Under the pieces are notes generated by a model. That model was not told where the DNA came from. It saw only the letters and a list, made by a program, of their open reading frames with translations, and did no database searches. Source: Streptomyces galbus (GTDB taxonomy: Bacteria > Actinomycetota > Actinomycetes > Streptomycetales > Streptomycetaceae). From it: a DNA stretch of 64,000 nt. Position 1 is the stretch's first letter. Every line of letters starts with the position of its first letter. The position numbers and the translations under genes were made by a program. The stretch is taken from the NCBI RefSeq assembly GCF_005280195.1, contig NZ_SZPR01000020.1, forward strand, positions 62,001 to 126,000, given 5' to 3'. This document shows, piece after piece, positions 48,894 to 58,114 of this stretch.

Positions 48894-51394
48894 CCGTGAC
48901 CACCAGTGCTCCCTCCGGCGGAGGAGAGGCGGCGGTCCCGCCGGAAGACCTCGTGTCGCTGACGATCGACGGCATCGGGATCAGCGTGCCCAAGGGCACC
49001 CTGGTCATCCGGGCCGCCGAACAGCTCGGCATCGAGATCCCCCGCTTCTGCGACCACCCCCTCCTCGACCCGGCGGGCGCCTGCCGCCAGTGCATCGTCG
49101 AGGTCGAGGGCCAGCGCAAGCCCATGGCGTCGTGCACCATCACCTGCACCGACGGCATGGTCGTGAAGACGCAGCTCACCTCGCCGGCCGCCGAGAAGGC
49201 CCAGCACGGCGTGATGGAGCTGCTGCTCATCAACCACCCGCTGGACTGCCCGGTCTGCGACAAGGGCGGCGAGTGCCCCCTGCAGAACCAGGCGATGTCC
49301 CACGGCAACGCCGAGTCCCGCTTCGAGGGCCGCAAGCGCACCTACGAGAAGCCCGTCCCCATCTCCACGCAGGTGCTGCTCGACCGCGAGCGGTGCGTGC
49401 TGTGCGCACGCTGCACCCGCTTCTCCAACCAGGTCGCCGGCGACCCGATGATCGAACTGATCGAGCGGGGCGCGCTGCAGCAGGTCGGCACCGGCGAGGG
49501 CGACCCGTTCGAGTCGTACTTCTCCGGCAACACCATCCAGATCTGCCCGGTCGGCGCGCTCACCTCGGCCGCCTACCGGTTCCGCTCCCGCCCCTTCGAC
49601 CTGGTCTCCTCGCCGTCGGTGTGCGAGCACTGCTCCGGCGGCTGCGCCACCCGCACCGACCACCGGCGCGGCAAGGTCATGCGGCGCCTCGCGGCCGCCG
49701 ACCCCGAGGTCAACGAGGAGTGGATCTGCGACAAGGGACGCTTCGCGTTCCGCTACGCGCAGCTCAAGGACCGGCTGGAGACGCCCCTCGTGCGCAACGC
49801 GGAGGGCGAGCTGGAGCCGGCCTCCTGGCCGGAGGCGCTGCAGATCGCCGCCCAGGGGCTGCTCGCCTCACGCGGCCGCACCGGCGTCCTGACCGGCGGC
49901 CGCCTCACCGTCGAGGACGCCTACGCGTACAGCAAGTTCGCGCGCGTGGCGCTCGACACCAACGACATCGACTTCCGCGCGCGCGTGCACAGCGGCGAGG
50001 AGGCCGACTTCCTCGCCGCCCGGGTCGCCGGCCGCGGCCGCGACCTCGACGGTACGGGCGTCACGTACACCGCCCTGGAGCAGGCGCCGGCCGTCCTGCT
50101 GGTCGGGTTCGAGGCCGAGGAGGAGGCGCCCGGCGTCTTCCTGCGGCTGCGCAAGGCCTGGCGCAAGCACGGGCAGAAGGTCTTCGCGCTGGCCACGCAC
50201 ACCACGCGCGGCCTGGAGAAGGCGGGCGGCACGCTGCTGCCGGCCGCCCCGGGCACCGAGACCGACTGGCTCGACGCGCTCGCCGGCCGGGTCGGCCTCG
50301 AAGGGGACGGTGCCCTCGCCGGCGAGGCGCTGCGCGCCGAGGGCGCGGTCATCGTCGTCGGTGAGCGGCTGGCCGCGGTGCCCGGCGGTCTCACCGCCGC
50401 CGCACGGGCCGCGACCGCGACCGGCGCCCGGCTGGTGTGGATCCCGCGCCGGGCCGGGGAGCGGGGCGCGATCGAGGCGGGTGCCCTGCCGTCGCTGCTG
50501 CCCGGCGGCCGGCCGGCCACCGACCCCCGCGCGCGCGACGAGGTCGCCGCCGTCTGGGGCGTCGCCGAACTGCCGCTGCGCTACGGCCGGGACACCGGCC
50601 AGATCATCCAGGCCGCCGCGGACGGCGAGCTGCAGGCGCTGCTCGTGGCGGGCGTCGAGCTCGCCGACCTGCCCGACCCCGCCCGCGCGCGTGCCGCCCT
50701 CGAGGAGGTCGGCTTCGTGGTGTCGCTGGAGCTGCGGCCCAGCGAGGTCACCCAGCGCGCCGACGTGGTCCTGCCCGTCGCCGCCGTCGCGGAGAAGCCC
50801 GGCGCCTTCCTCAACTGGGAGGGCAGGGTGCGCTTCTTCGACGCCGCGCTCAAGCCCGACCAGATGACCCGGCGCCTGGCGCCCACCGACGCGCGCGTGC
50901 TGCAGATGCTCGCCGATGCCATGGACGTCCACCTGGGCCTGCCGGACCTGCGCACCACGCGCGCGGAGATCGACCGCCTGGGCGCCTGGGAGGGTGCCCG
51001 GGCCGCCGACCCGCTGGACACCGGCGGCGCGCTGCCGCGGCCCGCGGCCGGTGAGGCCGTCCTCGCCGGGCACCGGCTGCTGCTCGACCGGGGCCTGCTG
51101 CAGGAGGGCGACGAGGCGCTCGCCGGGACCCGGCACGCGGCACGCGCGCGGGTCTCGCCGGCCACCGCCGCCGAGGCGGGCGTCACGGACGGCGAGCTGA
51201 TCGCCGTCACCGGGCCCGCCGGAGCGGTCGAACTGCCGCTGCAGATCACCGAGATGCCCGACCGCGTGGTCTGGCTGCCGCTCAACTCCACCGGCCGGGG
51301 CGTCGCCTCCGACACCGGCGCGCGGCCCGGCTCCCTCGTCCGCATCGGCCCGGCGACGCCGGCCGCCGACGTCCCCCAGGAGGTGGAGGCATGA
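48890..51394 (+). CDS. nuoG: NADH-quinone oxidoreductase subunit G
   Basis: 834 aa. N1b 2Fe-2S: CDHPLLDPAGACRQC ... CTITC; N5 with His ligand: HPLDCPVCDKGGECPLQ; N4: CVLCARCTRF and CPVGALTS; N7: CEHCSGGCATRTD plus a distal cysteine in EEWICDKGRF, so the extra N7 cluster found in E. coli and Thermus is kept. The rest is a molybdopterin-oxidoreductase-like fold without cofactor function. The DNA of the second half has several Ala/Gly-rich tracts. Start and stop overlap nuoF and nuoH (ATGA). Confidence 0.97.
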   Translation: MTVTTSAPSGGGEAAVPPEDLVSLTIDGIGISVPKGTLVIRAAEQLGIEIPRFCDHPLLDPAGACRQCIVEVEGQRKPMASCTITCTDGMVVKTQLTSPAAEKAQHGVMELLLINHPLDCPVCDKGGECPLQNQAMSHGNAESRFEGRKRTYEKPVPISTQVLLDRERCVLCARCTRFSNQVAGDPMIELIERGALQQVGTGEGDPFESYFSGNTIQICPVGALTSAAYRFRSRPFDLVSSPSVCEHCSGGCATRTDHRRGKVMRRLAAADPEVNEEWICDKGRFAFRYAQLKDRLETPLVRNAEGELEPASWPEALQIAAQGLLASRGRTGVLTGGRLTVEDAYAYSKFARVALDTNDIDFRARVHSGEEADFLAARVAGRGRDLDGTGVTYTALEQAPAVLLVGFEAEEEAPGVFLRLRKAWRKHGQKVFALATHTTRGLEKAGGTLLPAAPGTETDWLDALAGRVGLEGDGALAGEALRAEGAVIVVGERLAAVPGGLTAAARAATATGARLVWIPRRAGERGAIEAGALPSLLPGGRPATDPRARDEVAAVWGVAELPLRYGRDTGQIIQAAADGELQALLVAGVELADLPDPARARAALEEVGFVVSLELRPSEVTQRADVVLPVAAVAEKPGAFLNWEGRVRFFDAALKPDQMTRRLAPTDARVLQMLADAMDVHLGLPDLRTTRAEIDRLGAWEGARAADPLDTGGALPRPAAGEAVLAGHRLLLDRGLLQEGDEALAGTRHAARARVSPATAAEAGVTDGELIAVTGPAGAVELPLQITEMPDRVVWLPLNSTGRGVASDTGARPGSLVRIGPATPAADVPQEVEA

Positions 51395-52755
51395 GCCGGT
51401 ACTTCGCCGCTGAGGACCTCTCGATGTTCGGCCACGACCCCTGGTGGCTGGTCGTCGTCAAGGCGGTGTTCTGCTTCGCCTTCGTCATGCTGACCGTGCT
51501 GTTCTCCATCGTCTGGGAGCGCAAGGTCGTGGCGTGGATGCAGCTGCGCATCGGCCCCAACCGGCACGGCCCCTGGGGCATGCTCCAGTCGCTCGCCGAC
51601 GGCGTGAAGCTGATGCTGAAGGAGGACGTCGTCGTCAAGCGCGCGGACAAGGTCGTCTACGTCCTCGCGCCGGTCATCGCGGTCGTCCCCGCGTTCATGG
51701 CGATCGCGGTGATCCCCTTCGGCCCGGCCGACAACGAGGTCTCGATCTTCGGCACGCGCACCACGATGCAGCTCACCGACCTGCCGATCGCGCTGCTGTA
51801 CATCCTCGCGGTCGCCTCGGTCGGCATCTACGGCATCGTCCTGGCGGGCTGGAGCTCCGGCTCCACCTACCCGCTCCTCGGCGGCCTGCGCTCCTGCGCC
51901 CAGATGATCTCGTACGAGATCGCCATGGGCGCCGCGTTCGCCTCGGTGTTCCTCTACTCCGGCTCCATGTCGACCTCGACGATCGTCGACCAGCAGACGG
52001 ACCGCTGGTACGTCCTGCTGCTGCCGGTGTCCTTCATCCTCTACATCGTCACCATGGTCGGCGAGACCAACCGCGCCCCCTTCGACATGCCCGAGTCCGA
52101 GGGCGACCTGGTGGGCGGCTTCAACACCGAGTACTCGTCGATCAAGTTCGCGCTGTTCATGCTCGCCGAGTACATCAACATGGTGACGGTGTCGGCGGTG
52201 TCGACCACCCTCTTCCTCGGCGGCTGGCGCGCCCCGTGGCCCGTCAGCACCTTCTGGGAGGGCGCGAACCACGGCTGGTGGCCGATGCTCTGGTTCGTCC
52301 TCAAGGTGCAGCTGTTGCTGTTCCTGTTCATCTGGCTGCGCGGCACGCTCCCGCGCGTGCGCTACGACCAGCTCATGAAGCTCGGCTGGAAGGTCCTCAT
52401 CCCGGTCTCCGTGACCTGGCTGATGCTCGTCGCGACCGTGCGGACCCTGCGCAACGAGCACTACGACTTCGCCGACATCGCCCTCTACGTCGGCGGCGCC
52501 GTGCTGGCCCTGCTGCTGATCTCCTTCGTCGCCGACATGTTCCGCGAGAAGACCAAGGAGAGCGCGCAGGGCGCCGAACAGCCCCCCGGCTTCGACCCGA
52601 TGGCGGGCGGGTTCCCCGTGCCGCCGCTGCCCGGACAGGAGCTGCCGCCGGTGCCCAGGCGCCGCCCGCGCCGGGAGCGGGCACTCATTGTCAGTGGCGG
52701 GGCCGATACTCAGAGTGACGGATCTCTGGAGGGAAAGGAGGCGTCCGATGGCTGA
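51391..52755 (+). CDS. nuoH: NADH-quinone oxidoreductase subunit H
   Basis: 454 aa, eight membrane helices with quinone-chamber loops: ERKVVAWMQLRIGPNRHGPWGMLQSLADGVKLMLKED, GGLRSCAQMISYEIAMG, ETNRAPFDMPESEGDLVGGFNTEYSS and RGTLPRVRYDQLMKLGWK, all standard. The C-terminal 70 residues (FREKTKESAQGAEQPPGFDPMAGGFPVPPLPGQELPPVPRRRPRRERA...) are a cytoplasmic extension not needed in other bacteria. Its last 8 nt overlap the start of nuoI. Confidence 0.97.
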   Translation: MSRYFAAEDLSMFGHDPWWLVVVKAVFCFAFVMLTVLFSIVWERKVVAWMQLRIGPNRHGPWGMLQSLADGVKLMLKEDVVVKRADKVVYVLAPVIAVVPAFMAIAVIPFGPADNEVSIFGTRTTMQLTDLPIALLYILAVASVGIYGIVLAGWSSGSTYPLLGGLRSCAQMISYEIAMGAAFASVFLYSGSMSTSTIVDQQTDRWYVLLLPVSFILYIVTMVGETNRAPFDMPESEGDLVGGFNTEYSSIKFALFMLAEYINMVTVSAVSTTLFLGGWRAPWPVSTFWEGANHGWWPMLWFVLKVQLLLFLFIWLRGTLPRVRYDQLMKLGWKVLIPVSVTWLMLVATVRTLRNEHYDFADIALYVGGAVLALLLISFVADMFREKTKESAQGAEQPPGFDPMAGGFPVPPLPGQELPPVPRRRPRRERALIVSGGADTQSDGSLEGKEASDG

Positions 52756-53398
52756 GGAGCCGAAGGAGTCCGAGCAGTTGAAGCCCGGCTTCATGAACCC
52801 CGTCGCCGGCTTCGGCGTGACCTTCAAGGCCATGTTCAAGAAGCGGCTGACCGAGCAGTACCCGGAGCAGCAGAAGATCACGGCTCCGCGGTTCCACGGA
52901 CGGCACCAGCTCAACCGCCATCCGGACGGCCTGGAGAAGTGCGTCGGCTGCGAGCTGTGCGCCTGGGCCTGCCCCGCCGACGCCATCTACGTCGAGGGCG
53001 CGGACAACACGGAGGAGGAGCGCTACTCCCCGGGCGAGCGGTACGGGCGCGTCTACCAGATCAACTACGCCCGCTGCATCCTGTGCGGCCTGTGCATCGA
53101 GGCGTGCCCCACGCGCGCGCTCACGATGACCAACGAGTTCGAACTGGCCGACTCCAGCCGCGCGAACCTCATCTACACCAAGGAGCAGCTCCTCGCCGGG
53201 CTCGACGAGGGCATGGTCGACACGCCCCACGCGATCTACCCCGGCATGGACGAGCAGGACTACTACCGCGGGCTCGTGACCGAGGCCGCCCCCGGCACCG
53301 AGCGGCAGACCGCCCTCTCCAAGGGCGAGGCGCCCCAGGAGGCGTCGTCCACCTTCGGGACGGACGAGCCGGCCTCACAGGAGGTGATCGGCCGATGA
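52748..53398 (+). CDS. nuoI: NADH-quinone oxidoreductase subunit I
   Basis: 216 aa. Two 4Fe-4S ferredoxin motifs, CVGCELCAWACPADA (N6a) and CILCGLCIEACPTRA (N6b), pass electrons from NuoG to NuoB. A short amphipathic N-terminus (KPGFMNPVAGFGVTFKAMFKKRLTEQYP) docks to the membrane arm. The C-terminal 40 residues are polar. ATG 52748 has GGAAAGGAGG upstream, inside the end of nuoH, so translation is coupled; a longer in-frame start would lengthen the overlap. Confidence 0.97.
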   Translation: MAEEPKESEQLKPGFMNPVAGFGVTFKAMFKKRLTEQYPEQQKITAPRFHGRHQLNRHPDGLEKCVGCELCAWACPADAIYVEGADNTEEERYSPGERYGRVYQINYARCILCGLCIEACPTRALTMTNEFELADSSRANLIYTKEQLLAGLDEGMVDTPHAIYPGMDEQDYYRGLVTEAAPGTERQTALSKGEAPQEASSTFGTDEPASQEVIGR

Positions 53399-54261
53399 GC
53401 ACCCCGCTCGCCGCCTACTCCACCTCCACCGGCGAGGCCGTCCAGTTCTGGGTCCTCGCCACCGTCGCGGTGATCGGCGCCCTGTGCACCGTCTTCATGA
53501 GGCGGGCCGTGCACAGCGCGCTCTGCCTCGCCGGCACCATGATCGTCCTGGCGGTGTTCTACCTCGCCAACGGCGCCTACTTCCTCGGCATCGTGCAGGT
53601 CGTCGTCTACACCGGCGCGATCATGATGCTGTTCCTGTTCGTGGTGATGCTCGTCGGCGTGACCGCGGCCGACTCCCTGAAGGAGACCATCAAGGGCCAG
53701 CGCTGGCTGGCCCTGCTGTGCGGGATCGGCTTCGGCGTCCTGCTGTTCGCCGGGATCGGCAACGCCTCCCTGAAGGAGTTCAACGGCCTCACCCAGGCCA
53801 ACTCCGGCGGCAACGTCCAGGGGCTCGCGGAGAAGATCTTCACCAAGTACGTCTTCGCCTTCGAGATCACCGGCGCCCTGCTCATCACGGCCGCCGTCGG
53901 CGCCATGGTGCTCACCCACCGCGAGCGCACCGAACGCGCCCGCACCCAGCGCGAGCTGGCCGAGCAGCGCGTCCGCGAGGGCACGTACATCCCGCCGCTG
54001 CCCGCCCCCGGCGTGTACGCGCGGCACAACGCCGTCGACATCGCCGGCCTGCTGCCCGACGGCACCCCCTCCGAGCTCACCGTCAGCAAGACGCTGCGCG
54101 ACCGCGGCCAGATCCGTGACGTGTCGGCCGAGGCGCTCAACGACCTCAAGGCCCTCGAACAGCGCGCCGGGGAACGCCTGGAGCGGACCCCGGTCGAACC
54201 GCCGCTGTTCAAACGGACCCCCGAGCGGACCTCCCAGCGCACCGAGGAGGCGTCGAAGTGA
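53395..54261 (+). CDS. nuoJ: NADH-quinone oxidoreductase subunit J, with cytoplasmic tail
   Basis: 288 aa. Five membrane helices fill residues 1-185 (VLATVAVIGALCTVFMRRAVHSALCLAGTMIVLAVFYLANGAYFLGIVQVVVYTGAIMMLFLFVVMLVGV is the conserved core with pi-bulge helix 3). Beyond residue about 190 there is a charged tail of about 100 aa (RERTERARTQRELAEQRVREGTYIPPLPAPGVYARHN ... TPERTSQRTEEASK) that typical NuoJ (about 165-185 aa) lacks. nuoK starts on its stop (GTGA). Confidence 0.96.
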   Translation: MSTPLAAYSTSTGEAVQFWVLATVAVIGALCTVFMRRAVHSALCLAGTMIVLAVFYLANGAYFLGIVQVVVYTGAIMMLFLFVVMLVGVTAADSLKETIKGQRWLALLCGIGFGVLLFAGIGNASLKEFNGLTQANSGGNVQGLAEKIFTKYVFAFEITGALLITAAVGAMVLTHRERTERARTQRELAEQRVREGTYIPPLPAPGVYARHNAVDIAGLLPDGTPSELTVSKTLRDRGQIRDVSAEALNDLKALEQRAGERLERTPVEPPLFKRTPERTSQRTEEASK

Positions 54262-54557
54262 ACCCGGTCAACTACCTCTACCTCGCCGCCCTGCTGTTCA
54301 CCATCGGTGCCACGGGCGTGCTCATCCGGCGCAACGCGATCGTGGTGTTCATGTGCGTCGAGCTGATGCTCAACGCCTGCAACCTCGCCTTCGTCACGTT
54401 CTCCCGGATGCACGGCAACCTCGACGGCCAGATCATCGCCTTCTTCACGATGGTCGTCGCCGCCGCGGAGGTCGTGGTCGGACTCGCGATCATCGTGTCG
54501 GTGTTCCGCGCCCGCCACTCGGCCTCGGTCGACGACGCCAGCCTGATGAAGCTGTAA
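54258..54557 (+). CDS. nuoK: NADH-quinone oxidoreductase subunit K
   Basis: 99 aa, three membrane helices: NPVNYLYLAALLFTIGATGVLIRRNAIVVFMCVELMLNACNLAFVTFSR with the essential Glu in helix 2 (CVELMLNA) and MVVAAAEVVVGLAIIVSVFR with the second Glu. It belongs to the proton channel beside NuoJ and NuoN. GTG 54258 overlaps nuoJ. A 15-nt gap with GGAAG precedes nuoL. Confidence 0.97.
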   Translation: MNPVNYLYLAALLFTIGATGVLIRRNAIVVFMCVELMLNACNLAFVTFSRMHGNLDGQIIAFFTMVVAAAEVVVGLAIIVSVFRARHSASVDDASLMKL

Positions 54558-54572
54558 GGGGTCGGAAGAAAC

Positions 54573-56537
54573 GTGGAGAACCTGATCGCGCTGCTCATCG
54601 CGGCGCCCCTGCTCGGAGCGGCCGTCCTCCTGGTCGGCGGCCGTCGGCTCGACGCCGTCGGCCACTGGATCGGCACGCTCCTGTCGGCCGTGTCCTTCGT
54701 GTTCGGCCTGATCCTCTTCAGCGACCTGCTCGGCAAGGACGCCGCGGACCGCACCCTGACCCAGCACCTGTTCAGCTGGATCCCGGTCCAGGGCTTCCAG
54801 GCGGACGTCACCTTCCGCCTCGACCAGCTCTCGATGACGTTCGTCCTGCTCATCACGGGCGTCGGATCGCTGATCCACCTGTACTCGGTCGGGTACATGG
54901 AGCACGACGAGCGGCGCCGCCGCTTCTTCGGCTACCTCAACCTGTTCCTCGCGGCGATGCTGCTGCTCGTCCTCGCCGACAACTACCTGCTGCTGTACGT
55001 CGGCTGGGAGGGCGTCGGTCTCGCCTCCTACCTGCTCATCGGCTTCTGGCAGCACAAGCCCAGCGCGGCCACCGCGGCGAAGAAGGCGTTCCTCGTCAAC
55101 CGCGTCGGTGACGTGGGCCTGTCGATCGCCATCATGCTGATGTTCACCACCTTCGGGACCTTCGCCTTCGGGCCGGTGCTCGGCACCCACGAGGACCCCG
55201 GGCTGGTCGGCGGCGCCGGCGAGGGCAAGCTCACCGCGATCGCCCTGATGCTGCTGCTCGCCGCCTGCGGCAAGTCCGCCCAGGTGCCGCTGCAGTCCTG
55301 GCTCGGCGACGCCATGGAGGGCCCGACCCCGGTCTCCGCGCTCATCCACGCGGCGACCATGGTCACCGCCGGCGTCTACCTGATCGTCCGCTCGGGCACG
55401 ATCTTCAACGCCGCGCCCGACGCGCAACTGGTCGTCACCGTCGTCGGCGCCGTCACGCTCCTGTTCGGTGCGATCGTCGGTTGCGCGAAGGACGACATCA
55501 AGAAGGCCCTGGCCGGATCGACCATGTCGCAGATCGGCTACATGGTGCTGGCGGCGGGCCTCGGACCGATCGGCTACGCCTTCGCGATCATGCACCTGGT
55601 GACGCACGGCTTCTTCAAGGCCGGGCTGTTCCTCGGCGCCGGCTCGGTCATGCACGGCATGAACGACGAGGTCGACATGCGCCGCTACGGCGGCCTGCGC
55701 AAGTACATGCCGATCACCTTCATCACGTTCGGCCTCGGCTACCTCGCCATCATCGGCTTCCCGGGACTGTCCGGCTTCTTCTCCAAGGACAAGATCATCG
55801 AGGCGGCGTTCGCCAAGGGCGGCACCGAGGGCTGGATCCTCGGCGCCTGCGCCCTGCTCGGCGCGGCCATCACCGCGTACTACATGACGCGCGTGATGCT
55901 GATGACGTTCTTCGGCGAGGAGCGCTGGCGCAACGCCCCGACCCCGTCGCCGGACCGGCCCAGCGTCGAGCCCGCCGCCGAGACCCGCGGCGAGCACACC
56001 GAGCCGCACCCGCACGAGTCGCCCAAGGTCATGACGATCCCCATGATCGTGCTGGCCGTCGGGTCGGTGTTCGCCGGCGCGTTCTTCAGCATCGGCGAGC
56101 GCTTCCTGCACTGGCTGGAGCCCGTCACCGGCTACGAGCACGGGGACTCCCCGGTCAGCGCCCTCACGGTCACCCTGGCCACCCTGGCGGTCCTGGTGAT
56201 CGGGGTGGCGATCGCGTACGCGCAGTACGGCCGGCGCCCGGTCCCCGCCGTCGCCCCCCGCGGGTCGCTGCTCACCCGGGCCGCCCGCCGCGACCTGTAC
56301 CAGGACGACTTCAACCACGTGGTCCTGGTGCGCGGCGGCGAACACCTCACCCGGTCCCTGGTCTACGTCGACCACACCCTGGTCGACGGCGTCGTCAACG
56401 GCACGGCGGCCTCCGTCGGCGGCCTGTCCGGGCGGATGCGCAGGCTGCAGAACGGCTTCGCGCGGTCGTACGCGGTCTCGATGTTCGGCGGTGCGGCCCT
56501 CCTGGTCGCCGCGACCCTGCTGATGAGGGCGGTCTGA
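54573..56537 (+). CDS. nuoL: NADH-quinone oxidoreductase subunit L
   Basis: 654 aa antiporter-like subunit with the long lateral helix. Conserved DQLSMTFVLLITGVGSLIHLYSVGYMEHDERRRRFFGYLNLF, GWEGVGLASYLLIGFW, GDAMEGPTPVSALIHAATMVTAGVYLIVR, and Lys/His residues of the central proton path in GFFKAGLFLGAGSVMH. A His/Glu/Pro-rich loop (residues about 470-492: DRPSVEPAAETRGEHTEPHPHE) is inserted before the lateral helix region. Start GTG 54573; the stop is 5 nt before nuoM. Confidence 0.97.
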   Translation: MENLIALLIAAPLLGAAVLLVGGRRLDAVGHWIGTLLSAVSFVFGLILFSDLLGKDAADRTLTQHLFSWIPVQGFQADVTFRLDQLSMTFVLLITGVGSLIHLYSVGYMEHDERRRRFFGYLNLFLAAMLLLVLADNYLLLYVGWEGVGLASYLLIGFWQHKPSAATAAKKAFLVNRVGDVGLSIAIMLMFTTFGTFAFGPVLGTHEDPGLVGGAGEGKLTAIALMLLLAACGKSAQVPLQSWLGDAMEGPTPVSALIHAATMVTAGVYLIVRSGTIFNAAPDAQLVVTVVGAVTLLFGAIVGCAKDDIKKALAGSTMSQIGYMVLAAGLGPIGYAFAIMHLVTHGFFKAGLFLGAGSVMHGMNDEVDMRRYGGLRKYMPITFITFGLGYLAIIGFPGLSGFFSKDKIIEAAFAKGGTEGWILGACALLGAAITAYYMTRVMLMTFFGEERWRNAPTPSPDRPSVEPAAETRGEHTEPHPHESPKVMTIPMIVLAVGSVFAGAFFSIGERFLHWLEPVTGYEHGDSPVSALTVTLATLAVLVIGVAIAYAQYGRRPVPAVAPRGSLLTRAARRDLYQDDFNHVVLVRGGEHLTRSLVYVDHTLVDGVVNGTAASVGGLSGRMRRLQNGFARSYAVSMFGGAALLVAATLLMRAV

Positions 56538-56542
56538 TACCG

Positions 56543-58114
56543 ATGTCCTTTCCTCTGCTGACAGCGACGGCGGTGCTCCCGGCCATCGGGGCGATCGCCA
56601 CGGCTGCCGTGCCGGCCGCGCGCCGCGACGCCGCCAAGGCGCTCGCGCTGCTCTTCTCGCTGGGCACGCTCGCCCTGGCGATCGCCGTCCTGGTGCGCTT
56701 CGACCCGGACGGCGACCGCTACCAGCTCACCGAATCGCACGCCTGGATCAAGGACTTCGGGGTGCGCTACGAACTGGGCGTCGACGGCATCGCGGTCGCA
56801 CTGATCGCGCTGACCGCCCTGCTGATCCCGTTCATCCTCCTCGCCGGCTGGCACGACGCCGACCCGCTGGAGACCGGCAGCAAGCGGTGGCGTCCCACCC
56901 AGGGCTTCTTCGCGCTGATCCTCGCCGTCGAGGCGATGGTGATCCTCTCCTTCGAGGCCACCGACGTCTTCCTCTTCTACATCTTCTTCGAAGCCATGCT
57001 GATCCCGATGTACTTCCTCATCGGCGGCTTCGGGGACCGGGCCCACGCGCACGGCGAGCAGGTCGCGTCCACGCAACGGTCGTACGCGGCCGTGAAGTTC
57101 CTCCTGTACAACCTCGTCGGCGGCCTGATCATGCTGGCCGCGGTGATCGGGCTGTACGTCGTCGCCGGGAACTTCAGCCTCCAGGAGATCGCCCAGGCGC
57201 GGGCCGCCGGCTCGCTCGACATGGCGACCAACACCGAACGCTGGCTGTTCCTCGGCTTCTTCTTCGCCTTCGCGGTGAAGGCACCCCTGTGGCCGCTGCA
57301 CACCTGGCTGCCCAACGCCATGGGTGAGGCCACCGCCCCGGTCGCCGTGCTCATCACGGCGGTCGTCGACAAGGTGGGCACCTTCGCGATGCTCCGCTTC
57401 TGCCTCCAGCTCTTCCCGGAGGCCAGCAAGTGGGCGACGCCCGTCATCCTGGTGCTCGCCGTGATCAGCATCATCTACGGCGCGCTGCTGGCCGTCGGGC
57501 AGCGCGACATCAAGCGGCTGGTGGCGTACGCGTCGATCTCGCACTTCGGCTTCATCGTCATGGGCATCTTCGCGATGACCAGCCAGGGCCAGTCCGGCGC
57601 GACGCTGTACATGGTCAACCACGGCCTGTCCACGGCCGCGCTGATGCTCGTCGCCGGCTTCCTCATCTCGCGGCGCGGCTCGCGGCTCATCGCCGACTAC
57701 GGCGGCGTGCAGAAGGTCGCCCCGGTCCTCGCCGGCACGTTCCTGATCGGCGGCCTCGCCACGCTGTCGCTGCCGGGCCTGGCGCCGTTCGTCAGCGAGT
57801 TCCTGGTGCTGGTCGGCACGTTCACGCGGTACCCGGCGATCGGCATCGTCGCCACCTTCGGCATCGTGCTGGCCGCGCTCTACACCCTCGTCCTGTACCA
57901 GCGGACGATGACCGGCCCGGTCAAGCCGGAGGTCTCGGCGATGCCGGACCTCAGGATGCGCGAGCTGCTGGTCGTCGGGCCGCTCGTCGTCCTGCTCATC
58001 GCCCTCGGCGTCTACCCCAAGCCCGTCGCGGACATCGTCAACCCGGCGGTCAAGCAGACCATGTCCGACGTACACAAGAGCGACCCCAAGCCCGAGGTGG
58101 AGGCGGCCAAGTGA
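56543..58114 (+). CDS. nuoM: NADH-quinone oxidoreductase subunit M
   Basis: 523 aa antiporter-like subunit. LGVDGIAVALIALTALLIPF, FYIFFEAMLIPMYFLIGGFG (with the key Glu), KAPLWPLHTWLPNAMGEATAPVAVLITAVVDKVGTF, and HFGFIVMGIFAMTSQG are characteristic. Fourteen membrane helices. The C-terminus (MSDVHKSDPKPEVEAAK) is short and polar. nuoN begins on its stop (GTGA). Confidence 0.97.
   Translation: MSFPLLTATAVLPAIGAIATAAVPAARRDAAKALALLFSLGTLALAIAVLVRFDPDGDRYQLTESHAWIKDFGVRYELGVDGIAVALIALTALLIPFILLAGWHDADPLETGSKRWRPTQGFFALILAVEAMVILSFEATDVFLFYIFFEAMLIPMYFLIGGFGDRAHAHGEQVASTQRSYAAVKFLLYNLVGGLIMLAAVIGLYVVAGNFSLQEIAQARAAGSLDMATNTERWLFLGFFFAFAVKAPLWPLHTWLPNAMGEATAPVAVLITAVVDKVGTFAMLRFCLQLFPEASKWATPVILVLAVISIIYGALLAVGQRDIKRLVAYASISHFGFIVMGIFAMTSQGQSGATLYMVNHGLSTAALMLVAGFLISRRGSRLIADYGGVQKVAPVLAGTFLIGGLATLSLPGLAPFVSEFLVLVGTFTRYPAIGIVATFGIVLAALYTLVLYQRTMTGPVKPEVSAMPDLRMRELLVVGPLVVLLIALGVYPKPVADIVNPAVKQTMSDVHKSDPKPEVEAAK

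Noticed and set aside
53607..56375. 922-residue minus-strand open frame opposite nuoJ-nuoL
   Set aside because: Antisense of conserved membrane subunits, composition Asp/Gly/Arg-rich without domain features.
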